Source: an uncultured Eubacteriales bacterium (GTDB lineage: Bacteria > Bacillota > Clostridia > Monoglobales > Monoglobaceae). From it: a DNA stretch of 64,000 nucleotides. The stretch covers positions 35,026-99,025 of the forward strand of contig URAN01000004.1 in the NCBI GenBank assembly GCA_900545865.1, in the 5' to 3' direction. A program made the position numbers and the translations under genes. Below the pieces are notes generated by a model. The model did not search any database. It was not told where the DNA came from and saw only the letters and a list, made by a program, of their open reading frames with translations. This document shows positions 27,021 through 35,812 of this stretch, piece by piece (the stretch's first letter is position 1; each line of letters begins with the position of its first letter).

Positions 27021-27950
27021 TTAAACTTTGCCCATAACAGCCGCCATAACCGCTTTTTGCGCGTGCAGTCTGTTCTCCGCTTCATCGAATATTACCGAGC
27101 GCGGTCCATCGATTACATCATCGGTCACCTCATAACCTCTGTAAGCCGGCAAACAGTGAATAAATATGCTGTCCTCTTTTGATTTTGCGAAAAGAGCGCC
27201 GTTTATCTGATAATCACGGAATATCTTAATGCGCTCTGCCTTTTCGTCCTCCTGACCCATACTTACCCATGTATCGGTGCAAACAACATCGGCATTCGCC
27301 ATTGCTTCCTCGGGGTCATATGTCACAAGAACGCTGCTTCCGCTCTGTTTTGCATCCTCTTTTGCATTTTCAACAATCTCAGTGTCAGGCTCATAATTTT
27401 TCGGTGTTGCAACAGCGATGTCCATTCCTGCCTTTGCACAGCCGTAAAGCAGAGAGTGCGCCATATTGTTTCCGTCACCGATATATGCAAGCTTTAAGCC
27501 TTCTAACTTTCCTTTATGCTCATATACCGTCATCAAATCCGCCATTACCTGACACGGGTGCAAAAGGTCGGTCAGACCGTTGATAACCGGCACAGAACCG
27601 AACCTCGCCAAATCGAGAACATCTTGGTGCGCGTATGTTCTTATCATTATTCCGTCAACAAAACGGCTCATTACATTCGCCGTATCATAGATGCTCTCAC
27701 CTCTGCCGAGCTGAATATCGTGCGAACTTAAAAATATCGGGTATCCGCCGAGCTGATACATTCCCGTTTCAAAAGATATACGGGTTCTCGTTGATGATTT
27801 TGTAAAAATCATACCCAAAACCTTACCTTTTAATATGGGATGCGCAACCCCCATTTTTGTCTCTTTTTTAAGCCTGAATCCCAAATCCATAAGATGATTA
27901 AACTCATCTTTTGTAATATCGTGTATGCTTATAAAATGTTCCAAACTCAT
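27021..27950 (-). CDS. argF: Ornithine carbamoyltransferase
   Basis: Forms citrulline from ornithine and carbamoyl phosphate in arginine synthesis. The 309-aa product carries the carbamoyl-phosphate loop KSSTRTRISFE, the LLHPCQVMADLMT block and the ornithine-side HCLPAYRG motif. Start set at ATG 27950, nine bases after GGAG. The 11 residues that an upstream ATG would add come from the repeated leader and match those ahead of the stalk gene, so they are rejected. It lies downstream of argD in one operon, but a 188-base structured repeat separates them. Confidence 0.96.
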   Translation of the reverse strand: MSLEHFISIHDITKDEFNHLMDLGFRLKKETKMGVAHPILKGKVLGMIFTKSSTRTRISFETGMYQLGGYPIFLSSHDIQLGRGESIYDTANVMSRFVDGIMIRTYAHQDVLDLARFGSVPVINGLTDLLHPCQVMADLMTVYEHKGKLEGLKLAYIGDGNNMAHSLLYGCAKAGMDIAVATPKNYEPDTEIVENAKEDAKQSGSSVLVTYDPEEAMANADVVCTDTWVSMGQEDEKAERIKIFRDYQINGALFAKSKEDSIFIHCLPAYRGYEVTDDVIDGPRSVIFDEAENRLHAQKAVMAAVMGKV

Positions 27951-28138
27951 AATAATCTCCATTCCGCCGCCCTGCGTCGGCACAAAAAGTAAATTAAATA
28001 TCTCTTATCGGCAGGGCAAGGAATGACAAGAGATTATTACGCCCATGTGCATTTCTTCGCGTATGCGAAGAAAATTTTGCACGGGCAATTAAATCCGCCG
28101 GAGGCATAACGTGAAAGGAACTTTCACGTTATACTTCC
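27951..28138 (-). ncRNA. Structured leader, copy 2, between argD and argF
   Basis: On the minus strand this matches the leader at 17110-17293 over its whole length, including the last bases before the start codon (CGACGCAGGGCGGCGGAATG then GAGATT). Its P1 is a perfect 12-base-pair stem (ATAACGTGAAAG / CTTTCACGTTAT). P3 is a perfect TTTCTTCGC / GCGAAGAAA where copy 1 has different but still paired bases. P2 has A-T where copy 1 has G-C. P4 keeps pairing through a G-U. The loop-to-downstream pairing GCCCTGC / GCAGGGC (28011-28017 with 27970-27976) is retained. Here the element is internal to an operon and supplies the argF ribosome binding site. Confidence 0.6.
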
Positions 28139-28162
28139 TTATCCTAAAATTTTATATATTTT

Positions 28163-29374
28163 CTATAACTCATTCAATACATCGCCGAGCGCACAAACGA
28201 ATTCTTCAACATCCGCCTTTGTTATGATAAGCGGCGGTACAATTCTGAATATCCTCTCGCCGATTGTTCCGACAAGGTATCCCTTGTCTCTCATCTTTGC
28301 GCCCGCCGTCTTTGCAATATCATCGTCAAATTCGATACCTATCATAAGACCCGCACCGCGAACCTCGGCAATCCTGCCGCACTTTTCGGCAAGGTCATTC
28401 AGCCTTTCAAAAAAGTATCCGCCGACCTTGTGCGCATTGTCGATTACACCGTTATTCAAAAGCTCGTCCGTCACAACGCATCCGGCACGCATCGCAAGCG
28501 GATTACCGCCGAACGTTGTTCCGTGGTCACCCGGCACAAATGCGTCCGCAAACTTTTGCTTTGCGGCAAAGCCGCCGACCGGCACGCCGCCGCCCAAGCC
28601 CTTTGCCATCGTAAATATATCAGGCTCAACGCCGTAGTAGTTGTGCGCAAAAAGTTCGCCGCACCGACCGATGCCCGTCTGTATTTCATCGGCGATAAAT
28701 ATTATGCCGTTTTCTTTGCAGATATTGACTATCGCATCGAGATATTCGCGCGTCATCGGATGAACGCCGCTCTCGCCCTGAATCAGCTCAACCATTATCG
28801 CCGCCGTATTCGGGTTTACCGCCGCCTTTAATTCATCGATGTTATTAATCTCAACGTGTACGAATTTTTCAATAAGCGGCTTATAGGGTTTTTGATACTT
28901 TTCCTGACCCGTTGCGGCAACCGTTGCAAGAGTTCGCCCGTGAAACGAATTTTTAAGCGTTATAAACTCACGCTTTTCGGGATGTCCCCGCATAACGAAA
29001 TACTTTTTCGCAAGCTTGATTGCGCCTTCGTTTGCCTCTGCGCCGCTATTGCAAAAGAACACCCTGTCGGCACAGCTGTTTTCAACAATTGTTTCAGCGA
29101 GCTTTGCTTGTGACTCTCCGTAATATATATTTGACATATGAATCAGCTTTGATACCTGGTCGCACAATTCCTCTGTCAGACGCTTGTGGCCGTAACCCAG
29201 ACAATTCACCGCAATCCCGGCGAAAAAGTCTTTATACACCTTTCCGTCCGTTGCGGTAAGCTCAATACCCTTGCCCTCGGTGAAACACAGCGGTGTTCTC
29301 TCGCCGAAAGTATTCATATAGTATTTTTTGTCCAGCTCTCTTATCTCATCGAGCGTCATATTTTTATCCGACAT
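28163..29374 (-). CDS. argD: Acetylornithine aminotransferase
   Basis: PLP-dependent class III aminotransferase converting N-acetylglutamate semialdehyde to N-acetylornithine. Start at ATG 29374 gives 403 aa, normal for the family; longer starts add a non-conserved tail. Seen: FFCNSGAEANEGAIKLAKKY, SFHGRTLATVAATG, the FIADEIQTGIGRCG block holding the cofactor Asp, FTMAKGLGGGVPVGGF with the Schiff-base Lys, and HGTTFGGNPLAMRAG. It is the first gene of a minus-strand operon running through argF, GNAT, asnS, TPR and PRTase. Only these two arginine genes are present here. Confidence 0.94.
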   Translation of the reverse strand: MSDKNMTLDEIRELDKKYYMNTFGERTPLCFTEGKGIELTATDGKVYKDFFAGIAVNCLGYGHKRLTEELCDQVSKLIHMSNIYYGESQAKLAETIVENSCADRVFFCNSGAEANEGAIKLAKKYFVMRGHPEKREFITLKNSFHGRTLATVAATGQEKYQKPYKPLIEKFVHVEINNIDELKAAVNPNTAAIMVELIQGESGVHPMTREYLDAIVNICKENGIIFIADEIQTGIGRCGELFAHNYYGVEPDIFTMAKGLGGGVPVGGFAAKQKFADAFVPGDHGTTFGGNPLAMRAGCVVTDELLNNGVIDNAHKVGGYFFERLNDLAEKCGRIAEVRGAGLMIGIEFDDDIAKTAGAKMRDKGYLVGTIGERIFRIVPPLIITKADVEEFVCALGDVLNEL

Positions 29375-29589
29375 AATTTCATCCCGTTTCTGTAATCCTT
29401 TTAATTTCATAAAAAATATACCATAATTAATAATTATACTATATATTATCAAAAAACGCAAGATATAAAGCGGATAAAATATACAGTGCCGTTATGTCAA
29501 AATTGAATAAAATATCCAAAACATTTCGGTTTTTTCCGTGTTTGTTCTATCAACTCGATATACTGCGGCGTTTTTAATGTTGAATTTTA

Positions 29590-30486
29590 TCAAAAGCCGC
29601 CGTTTTTATGCAGAGTCTTGTATTCGCGCGGTGTCATCCCCATCTTCTTTTTGAATATGTACAAAAAATACTCCGTTGAATTGTACCCCGATGCAAACGC
29701 GACTTCTTTGACCGACAATTCGGATGATTGTAAAAGGCTGCACGCATATCTGAGTCTAACATTGTTTAAATATTCGTTAAACGATGTCCCCATATTTTTT
29801 TTGAAAAGCGAACCTAAATAATTCACCGAAACCGAAAATCGGTTTGCAAGCATTTCGAGTGAAATCTTTTCGCGGAACTCGGTATTTATGCACGCCGCCG
29901 CACGCTGAATCAGCCGCGACACGGACTTATCGGCGTTTCCGCCGCTTCGGCGAATCAGCATAATCAAAAGCTCCGATATAATTCCGTGGCTTATGACATC
30001 GCGAAAAATCTCCGTCCCCGAAATTTCGCGCCCGAGCCGCTCAATCGCCGAAATCACCGATATTGTTTCGTCATTGCCGAACTCGCATATAAGTCTGTTC
30101 GGCTTGACAGTGATATAATTCAGTATCTCATCGGGCAGCGGATTTTCATTAAAACGTATATTAAGCAGTCGCGTATCCGCCGCCGCTATCACCTCGTGAC
30201 AATCATGATATGACATAAGGTAAGCCCACCCTCGGCTCATCTCAAAGCTCTCGCCGTTGTATATCTGTTTCAGCTCTCCGTCAAGGATAATTTCGTATTC
30301 AAAATAATCGTGCCAATGCAAAGATACCTTTGTCCCCTTGGGAAGATAGCTGTCCGCAATAATAATTCCGCGCCTGTCGAGCAAGCCCGATATGTCTTTA
30401 AGCCGTTTATACCCCGGTTTTCCGCTCGATGTGACCGTTCGCTTATCCATTCCGTCATTCGGCGAATTTTTTGGTTCAACGCTCAT
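29590..30486 (-). CDS. AraC-family sugar-responsive regulator (298 aa)
   Basis: An N-terminal cupin-like sensor (KVSLHWHDYFEYEIILDGEL, RGWAYLMSYHDCHEV) is followed by a helical linker and a C-terminal AraC double HTH: LEMLANRFSVSVNYLGSLFK and VKEVAFASGYNSTEYFLYIF, ending MGMTPREYK. An AAGGGTGA site precedes the ATG. It diverges from the ROK kinase/transaldolase pair through overlapping promoters, so that pair is its most likely target. The effector is probably a sugar or sugar phosphate (inference). Confidence 0.9.
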   Translation of the reverse strand: MSVEPKNSPNDGMDKRTVTSSGKPGYKRLKDISGLLDRRGIIIADSYLPKGTKVSLHWHDYFEYEIILDGELKQIYNGESFEMSRGWAYLMSYHDCHEVIAAADTRLLNIRFNENPLPDEILNYITVKPNRLICEFGNDETISVISAIERLGREISGTEIFRDVISHGIISELLIMLIRRSGGNADKSVSRLIQRAAACINTEFREKISLEMLANRFSVSVNYLGSLFKKNMGTSFNEYLNNVRLRYACSLLQSSELSVKEVAFASGYNSTEYFLYIFKKKMGMTPREYKTLHKNGGF

Positions 30487-30538
30487 TTAAATATCACCCT
30501 TTTTCGTTAATAAATTTCAAAAAGTGTTGATTTTCTTA

Positions 30539-30567
30539 ATTATAACACAGATTATTCATATTTACAA
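30539..30567 (-). promoter_or_regulatory. Promoter of the AraC regulator, overlapping a divergent promoter
   Basis: Minus strand: TTGTAA (30562-30567), 17 bases, TATAAT (30539-30544). Its -35 box lies on top of the -35 of the plus-strand promoter at 30561-30589. Confidence 0.6.
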
Positions 30568-30589
30568 TACTTTTATAAAATAGTATAAT
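30561..30589 (+). promoter_or_regulatory. Promoter of the ROK kinase/transaldolase pair
   Basis: Plus strand: TTTACA (30561-30566), 17 bases, TATAAT (30584-30589). The two -35 boxes share the same six or seven bases, so the polymerases should compete. Confidence 0.65.
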
Positions 30590-30627
30590 ATTCTATGGAT
30601 AAAATAAATTTGACAAGGAGAACATCT

Positions 30628-31578
30628 ATGATTGGTTTTGACATCGGCGGAACAAAATGCGCCGTCAGCATCGGAATCGAAAAAAACGGCTGTCTTGAAA
30701 TCAAAGACAAAAGGATAATGCCGACAGATTTGAGCGTTTCTCCGTATGAAATGCTCGACCGTATGTGTGCCGCCGCAGAGGAACTTGAATCCGCCGAAAA
30801 TTTTGATGTTATCGGAATATCGTGCGGAGGGCCTCTCGATTCGCGCCGCGGAATAATTCTTTCGCCGCCGAATCTGCCCGGCTGGGACGAGATAAGAGTT
30901 GTCGAATATCTCGAAAAGCGTTTCGGCTGCCGCGCATATCTTCAGAATGACGCAAACGCCTGCGCTATCGCCGAATGGAAATACGGTGCCGGCAAAGGCT
31001 TAAACAACGTTGTTTTCCTAACTTTCGGAACAGGTTTGGGCGCAGGCCTTATATTGGACGGAAAGCTGTACAGCGGTGCGACCGACACCGCCGGTGAAGT
31101 CGGTCACATTCGTCTCGGCGAATACGGACCGGTAGGGTTCGGAAAATCCGGCTCATTCGAGGGATTTTGCTCGGGCGGCGGCATTGCCAATTTAGGCAGG
31201 ATTTACGCCCAAGAGGCGTTCCAATCGGGAAAATGCGTTTCGTATTGCAAAAATGCGGAGTATATGCCGAAAATCAACGCAAAGGAAATAGCCGAACTCG
31301 CACAGGTCGGCGATGCCGATGCAAAGAGAGTCTTTGACGAATGCGGAAAAAAACTCGGTATGGGTTTGTCGGTTATTATTGATATTTTAAATCCCGACGC
31401 AATTATCCTCGGAAGCATCTATCTCAGATGTGAAAACCTATTAAAAGACGCGGCATTATCGGTCATCGAGAGAGAAGCGCTTTTACAGCCGCGGACAGCG
31501 TGCAAAATTGTTTCGGCGGGACTTGGTGAAAAATTGGGTGATTATGCCGCTTTGTCAATCGCGGCAATGAACCTTTAA
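30628..31578 (+). CDS. ROK-family sugar kinase
   Basis: Start at ATG 30628, seven bases after AAGGAG (316 aa). It has the phosphate loop IGFDIGGTKCAVSIG, QNDANACAIAEWKYGAG with the catalytic Asp, FGTGLGAGLILDGKLY, and GEVGHIRLGEYGPVGFGKSG. The cysteine zinc motif of classical glucokinases (CxCGxxGCxE) is absent and is replaced by SGSFEGFCSGGGIA, the sequence typical of another ROK subgroup. There is no DNA-binding domain, so it is a kinase rather than a ROK repressor. The substrate (glucose, fructose or an amino sugar) is not decided by sequence. It is followed 30 bases later by a fructose-6-phosphate aldolase-type gene. Confidence 0.88.
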   Translation: MIGFDIGGTKCAVSIGIEKNGCLEIKDKRIMPTDLSVSPYEMLDRMCAAAEELESAENFDVIGISCGGPLDSRRGIILSPPNLPGWDEIRVVEYLEKRFGCRAYLQNDANACAIAEWKYGAGKGLNNVVFLTFGTGLGAGLILDGKLYSGATDTAGEVGHIRLGEYGPVGFGKSGSFEGFCSGGGIANLGRIYAQEAFQSGKCVSYCKNAEYMPKINAKEIAELAQVGDADAKRVFDECGKKLGMGLSVIIDILNPDAIILGSIYLRCENLLKDAALSVIEREALLQPRTACKIVSAGLGEKLGDYAALSIAAMNL

Positions 31579-31608
31579 ATATAATAAAACACAAAGGAGT
31601 TTTAATAA

Positions 31609-32259
31609 ATGAAAATTTTTATAGACACAGCGAATGTAGACGATATAAAAGCGGCGAACGACCTCGGCGTTATATGCGGCGTGACGACAAACCCGTCGCT
31701 TATCGCAAAAGAGGGCAGAATTTTTGAAGAAGTCGTACAGGAAATCACCACGATTGTGGACGGTCCCATTTCCGCCGAGGTAATAAGCCTTGAGGCGGAC
31801 AAGATGGTCGAAGAGGCGCTGGAGCTTGCAAAGATTCATAAGAACATAGTAATAAAAATTCCTATGACCGCCGAAGGTCTCAAAGCCGTTTCGCGGCTCT
31901 CCAAAAAGGGAATACACACCAATGTTACTCTTATATTCAGCCCGTCACAGGCATTGCTCGCCGCAAGAGCCGGCGCAACATATGTAAGTCCGTTTGTTGG
32001 CAGACTCAATGATATTTCGTCCGACGGAAACAAGTTAATCGGTGACATTGCATCAATATTTGATATTCACGGCATTGACACCGAGATAATCGCCGCAAGC
32101 ATAAGAAGCCCGGAGGATGTTGCAGACGCAGCCCTCGCAGGTGCGCACATCGCAACGATTCCGTATAAGGTTATATGCCAGATGATAAAACATCCCCTGA
32201 CCGATATTGGTATCGAGCGTTTTCTCAAAGACTGGGAAGGCGTAAAACCGAGCAAATAA
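31609..32259 (+). CDS. fsa: Transaldolase / fructose-6-phosphate aldolase family protein
   Basis: 216 aa, the length of the short (subtype 4/5) transaldolases. Motifs: MKIFIDTANVDDIKAANDLG, GVTTNPSLIAKEG, NIVIKIPMTAEGLKAV with the Schiff-base Lys, HTNVTLIFSPSQALLAARAG and YVSPFVGRLNDI. Whether it acts as transaldolase (pentose phosphate route) or as F6P aldolase cannot be told from these motifs. An AAAGGAG site precedes the ATG. It is paired with the ROK kinase under AraC control and is followed by a terminator. Confidence 0.93.
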   Translation: MKIFIDTANVDDIKAANDLGVICGVTTNPSLIAKEGRIFEEVVQEITTIVDGPISAEVISLEADKMVEEALELAKIHKNIVIKIPMTAEGLKAVSRLSKKGIHTNVTLIFSPSQALLAARAGATYVSPFVGRLNDISSDGNKLIGDIASIFDIHGIDTEIIAASIRSPEDVADAALAGAHIATIPYKVICQMIKHPLTDIGIERFLKDWEGVKPSK

Positions 32260-32273
32260 CATTGGATAAACAC

Positions 32274-32318
32274 TCACCCCGACACGGCATTTGAGATACC
32301 GTGTCGGGGTGAATTTTT
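32274..32318 (+). terminator. Terminator after the transaldolase gene
   Basis: A stem of about 14 base pairs (TCACCCCGACACGG / CCGTGTCGGGGTGA) followed by ATTTTTAT. It may also end the convergent sirtuin transcript. Confidence 0.9.
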
Positions 32319-32334
32319 ATGCGCTGTATGATTA

Positions 32335-33090
32335 TTATTTTTCGATTTTGGGCATAAGGTCTTTAAAGACCCCACCGATATTCTCGTGAAAGATTAATTC
32401 CGCGTTTGAATCAAACGCCGTTTCATCGCGGTTTATCAGGACAATATGCCTGCCGCCGTAATAGTTCAAATACGCCGCCGCAGGATAGACAACGAGCGAT
32501 GTTCCGCCCACAATCAGCATATCCGCCGCCGACAATGCCGCTATTGCCGAATGTTCGGCATCGGGATTCAGCATTTCGCCGTAAAGCGTAACATCGGGTT
32601 TTATTAAACCGCCGCATTCATCACAATACGGAATCTTTCCGCGCTGTTCCTCCACCTTTTCAAACGGATAATCCGCACCGCATTTTATACAATGATATTT
32701 CCGCGTTGTTCCGTGAAGTTCAATAACGTTTCGGCTTCCGCCGCACTGATGCAGGTTGTCTATATTTTGAGTTATAACCGCTTTTAACTTTCCGAGCTTT
32801 TCCAATTTCGCAAGCGCCGTATGCGCCGCATTCGGCTTTGCGGATATTCCCAAAAAATACTCGCCGTAAAACTTATAAAACACGGACGGATTCTGCATAA
32901 AAAAGTCGTGACTCAATATCTCCTCAGGCGAAGTTCCGTAATCTTTGACGGTCGAATATATACCGTCACGGCTGCGATAATCTTTTATTCCGCTTTCGGT
33001 CGAAACCCCCGCACCGCCGAAGAATACAACATTTTCGCTCTCTTTTATCATCTCGGCAAATTCATTTATCCTTTCGGAATATTCTTTCAT
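32335..33090 (-). CDS. cobB: NAD-dependent protein deacylase (sirtuin)
   Basis: 251 aa from ATG 33090 (AAGGTG six bases upstream). All sirtuin marks are present: GAGVSTESGIKDYRS (NAD loop), TQNIDNLHQCGG, the catalytic His in IELHG, the four zinc cysteines as CIKC and CDEC, and VGGTSLVVYPAA. It removes acyl groups from lysines using NAD. It stands alone, convergent with the transaldolase gene. Confidence 0.95.
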   Translation of the reverse strand: MKEYSERINEFAEMIKESENVVFFGGAGVSTESGIKDYRSRDGIYSTVKDYGTSPEEILSHDFFMQNPSVFYKFYGEYFLGISAKPNAAHTALAKLEKLGKLKAVITQNIDNLHQCGGSRNVIELHGTTRKYHCIKCGADYPFEKVEEQRGKIPYCDECGGLIKPDVTLYGEMLNPDAEHSAIAALSAADMLIVGGTSLVVYPAAAYLNYYGGRHIVLINRDETAFDSNAELIFHENIGGVFKDLMPKIEK

Positions 33091-33177
33091 TGTAATCACC
33101 TTTTCACTATAAATTTCGCATATATTTCAAGCATCGGACACAGATTTTTATACCAAGTTTGTTCACACACGTTCGGA

Positions 33178-35559
33178 TTATTGCTTGTGTGACATTTTTG
33201 CTATTATCATTTCAATCGCTCTTTGCAGAGGATAAACGGGAATGATAATCAAAACGGTTATTATCACGCACGCCGCATTCAGCCGCACTATGTTAAAGAA
33301 CCACGGTATCGCAGCAATACACGCCGCAAATCCGATACCCATGGCGGCAAAAAGCACACCGCGCCACGATTTCAGCGGCTTACATACTTTAAATAACATC
33401 ATATATGCCGAAAACGCATATATGATACACGTCATCGTTGTTAAAGAACCATAATCTATATTAAAAGTCTCGGCAATAATCAGCGCACATTCCGCCGATA
33501 TTACGGCGGTCAGCGCCGCAGGCATGGCGCTTTTTAAAACGTTCGCAAGAAAGTTTCCGCGCACAAGATTCTTGTTCGGCGCAAGAGCCAGGAAAAATGA
33601 CGGAATACCGACCATCATTGATGAAACGAGCGAAATCTGAACCGGTTTGAGCGGATAAGTCGAAACGGTGACTATTGCTATCAGCGTCATAATAAACGAA
33701 AAAATGTTCTTTACCAAAAACAGAGCCGCCGTGCGCTCGATGTTATTTATAACGCGCCTTCCTTCATCGACTATCTTGGGCATACCGGCAAAATCCGAAT
33801 TAACCAATACCAAATCGGCAACGTTTGATGCCGCTTCGCTGCCCGACGCCATCGCAATGCTGCAATCCGCCTCTTTGAGCGCAAGCACGTCATTCACACC
33901 GTCTCCCGTCATCGCAACGGTATGTTTTGCCGCCTTAAACGTGCGAATAAGTGTCCTCTTTTGCGCGGGACTTACTCGTCCGAACACGGTATAATCAAGC
34001 ATCTTTTTCGATGAAATTTCGTCATCGCCGAGCTTTGATGCGTCAATATACTTATCCGCATTTTGTATTCCTGCCGCCGTCGCTGCAGCGGAAACCGTTT
34101 TAGGATTATCACCCGATATGACTTTTACCTCAACGCCTTGTGCCGCAAAAAACTCAAATGTATCCTTTGCGTTTTCTCTGATTGGGTTCGAAAGAGTTAT
34201 AAACGCGAGCGGCTCTATATCATCGACAACCGCCGAATCGGTAAAAGTTTTATCGTTTTTCGCTCTTTTCGTCTCTCCGAAAACCAAAACTCTCTCACCC
34301 GAATCGAGGTGACTTTTGAGCATCGAATCATATTTTTTATATTCGTCTTTCAAAATAATTTCGGGCGCGCCGAGAATATATACACTCCCGTCCGAAAACG
34401 CAGCCGCGCTGAATTTATGAACCGATGAAAACTCTTTGGTCTCCGCCGCGGCTCTTTTCGCTGTGCCGCCGTAATATTTTTTTATCGCCGCCAGAGTGAT
34501 ATTTTCCGTCTGCATATTAAATACAAGGTCTTTTATCTTTTGCCCTATGTCCGCATTGTTTTTGAGGGGTATAACCTCATTCATTGCCATTTCAGGTTCG
34601 GTAATCGTTCCCGTTTTATCAACACAGATTATGTCAACACGCGCCAGAGCCTCTATACATTTCATATCGTGAACAAGAGTTTTTTTCTTTGCAAGTCTGA
34701 CCGTACTTGCCAAAAGCGCAATCGTTGTCAAGAGATAAAGTCCCTCGGGAATCATTCCTATCAGGGCGGCAACCGTGTTTTCAACCGCGTCTTTTTGAGA
34801 AAGCAACGGATTGCTGCGCTGGCTCATAAACATCAAAACCGAAAAGGGAATAATGATGATTCCGATAATCCGAATAAGAGTATTGAGCGACCTCATCATT
34901 CCGGGGCGTTTGCGCTTTTTCATCTTTTTTGCATCGTGCGAAATTTTGGCGGCAAAAGCCTCTTCGCCAACCGCGTCAAGTTTTGCGCGGCAGGTTCCCG
35001 ATACTATAAAGCTTCCCGACATAAGGCGTTCGCCGCCCGTTCTCTGTATCTCATCGGGTTCACCCGTAACCAACGCCTCATTGACATATACGCTGCCGTC
35101 ACGGATAACCGCGTCCGCAGGTATCTGATTTCCCGATTTTAAAACGATTATATCATCGAGAACAAGGTCATCGCTGTCTATGCTTATCTCTTTGCCGTCT
35201 CTTATCACAGTACTTTTTGCCGCGGTCATAATATTGAGCTTGTTCAGCTCTCTTGCCGATTTTACCTCCTGAAATATTCCCATAAAGCTGTTGGTGAATA
35301 TCACACCCAAAAAAGCAAGGTTGTTATATGATTTATGCCACAAAAGAACCGCCGCAAAAACAAAGAATATAAAGTTAAAATAAGTAAAAACGTTCTTTAT
35401 TATAATATTGGGCAGAGAATATGCGTTGTCGGCGGCGGTCTTGTTGGTAAGACCGTTTTCTCTGCGTTCTTTCACCTGTTCGCCGTTCAAGCCTATATCG
35501 GGCGATGGCTCATATCTGTTTATAAAAACCCTTTCGGGATTTTGTCGTTTTTCTTTCAT
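33178..35559 (-). CDS. Cation-transporting P-type ATPase (CtpE-like)
   Basis: 793 aa. Actuator motif VTGEPDE (in place of TGES), phosphorylation site CVDKTGTITEPEM, and hinge MTGDGVNDVLALKEADCSIA. About ten hydrophobic segments flank them, including IGMIPEGLYLLTTIALLAST, which holds the transmembrane PEGL ion-site motif. Lack of CPC or N-terminal metal-binding domains argues against a heavy-metal (P1B) pump. The layout resembles the CtpE-type group, for which calcium has been proposed; the ion here is unproven. It has its own promoter at 35602. Confidence 0.88.
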   Translation of the reverse strand: MKEKRQNPERVFINRYEPSPDIGLNGEQVKERRENGLTNKTAADNAYSLPNIIIKNVFTYFNFIFFVFAAVLLWHKSYNNLAFLGVIFTNSFMGIFQEVKSARELNKLNIMTAAKSTVIRDGKEISIDSDDLVLDDIIVLKSGNQIPADAVIRDGSVYVNEALVTGEPDEIQRTGGERLMSGSFIVSGTCRAKLDAVGEEAFAAKISHDAKKMKKRKRPGMMRSLNTLIRIIGIIIIPFSVLMFMSQRSNPLLSQKDAVENTVAALIGMIPEGLYLLTTIALLASTVRLAKKKTLVHDMKCIEALARVDIICVDKTGTITEPEMAMNEVIPLKNNADIGQKIKDLVFNMQTENITLAAIKKYYGGTAKRAAAETKEFSSVHKFSAAAFSDGSVYILGAPEIILKDEYKKYDSMLKSHLDSGERVLVFGETKRAKNDKTFTDSAVVDDIEPLAFITLSNPIRENAKDTFEFFAAQGVEVKVISGDNPKTVSAAATAAGIQNADKYIDASKLGDDEISSKKMLDYTVFGRVSPAQKRTLIRTFKAAKHTVAMTGDGVNDVLALKEADCSIAMASGSEAASNVADLVLVNSDFAGMPKIVDEGRRVINNIERTAALFLVKNIFSFIMTLIAIVTVSTYPLKPVQISLVSSMMVGIPSFFLALAPNKNLVRGNFLANVLKSAMPAALTAVISAECALIIAETFNIDYGSLTTMTCIIYAFSAYMMLFKVCKPLKSWRGVLFAAMGIGFAACIAAIPWFFNIVRLNAACVIITVLIIIPVYPLQRAIEMIIAKMSHKQ

Positions 35560-35601
35560 ACGTTTCTCACTCTTATTTTGTTTTTATTGATAACAAAATT
35601 A

Positions 35602-35630
35602 AGTATAACACATACGCGCCGAAATATCAA
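35602..35630 (-). promoter_or_regulatory. Promoter of the P-type ATPase gene
   Basis: Minus strand: TTGATA, 17 bases, TATACT, about 45 bases upstream of the start codon. Confidence 0.6.
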
Positions 35631-35734
35631 TGCTTTTTTGACAATTGAACACGGTTTTTAAATAAGATAAATATGATTTACAGGTTTGACCTCAACCATT
35701 AACAAAAAGCCAAAAAAATCAAATATGGCGGCTA

Positions 35735-35768
35735 AAAGGGCGGTTGCGTAAATCTGCAACCGCCCTTT
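35735..35768 (-). terminator. Terminator at the end of the 54-36 kb glycan operon
   Basis: A 13-base-pair stem AAAGGGCGGTTGC / GCAACCGCCCTTT, eight-base loop, located 45 bases after the isomerase stop codon; a T-rich run follows on the minus strand. Confidence 0.85.
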
Positions 35769-35812
35769 AAAAATTTCTTTATTATAACGTTAAATGTCCG
35801 CCGCAAATTTTA

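Noticed and set aside
30628..31578. ROK-type transcriptional repressor
   Set aside because: No N-terminal helix-turn-helix; the protein begins directly with the kinase phosphate loop.
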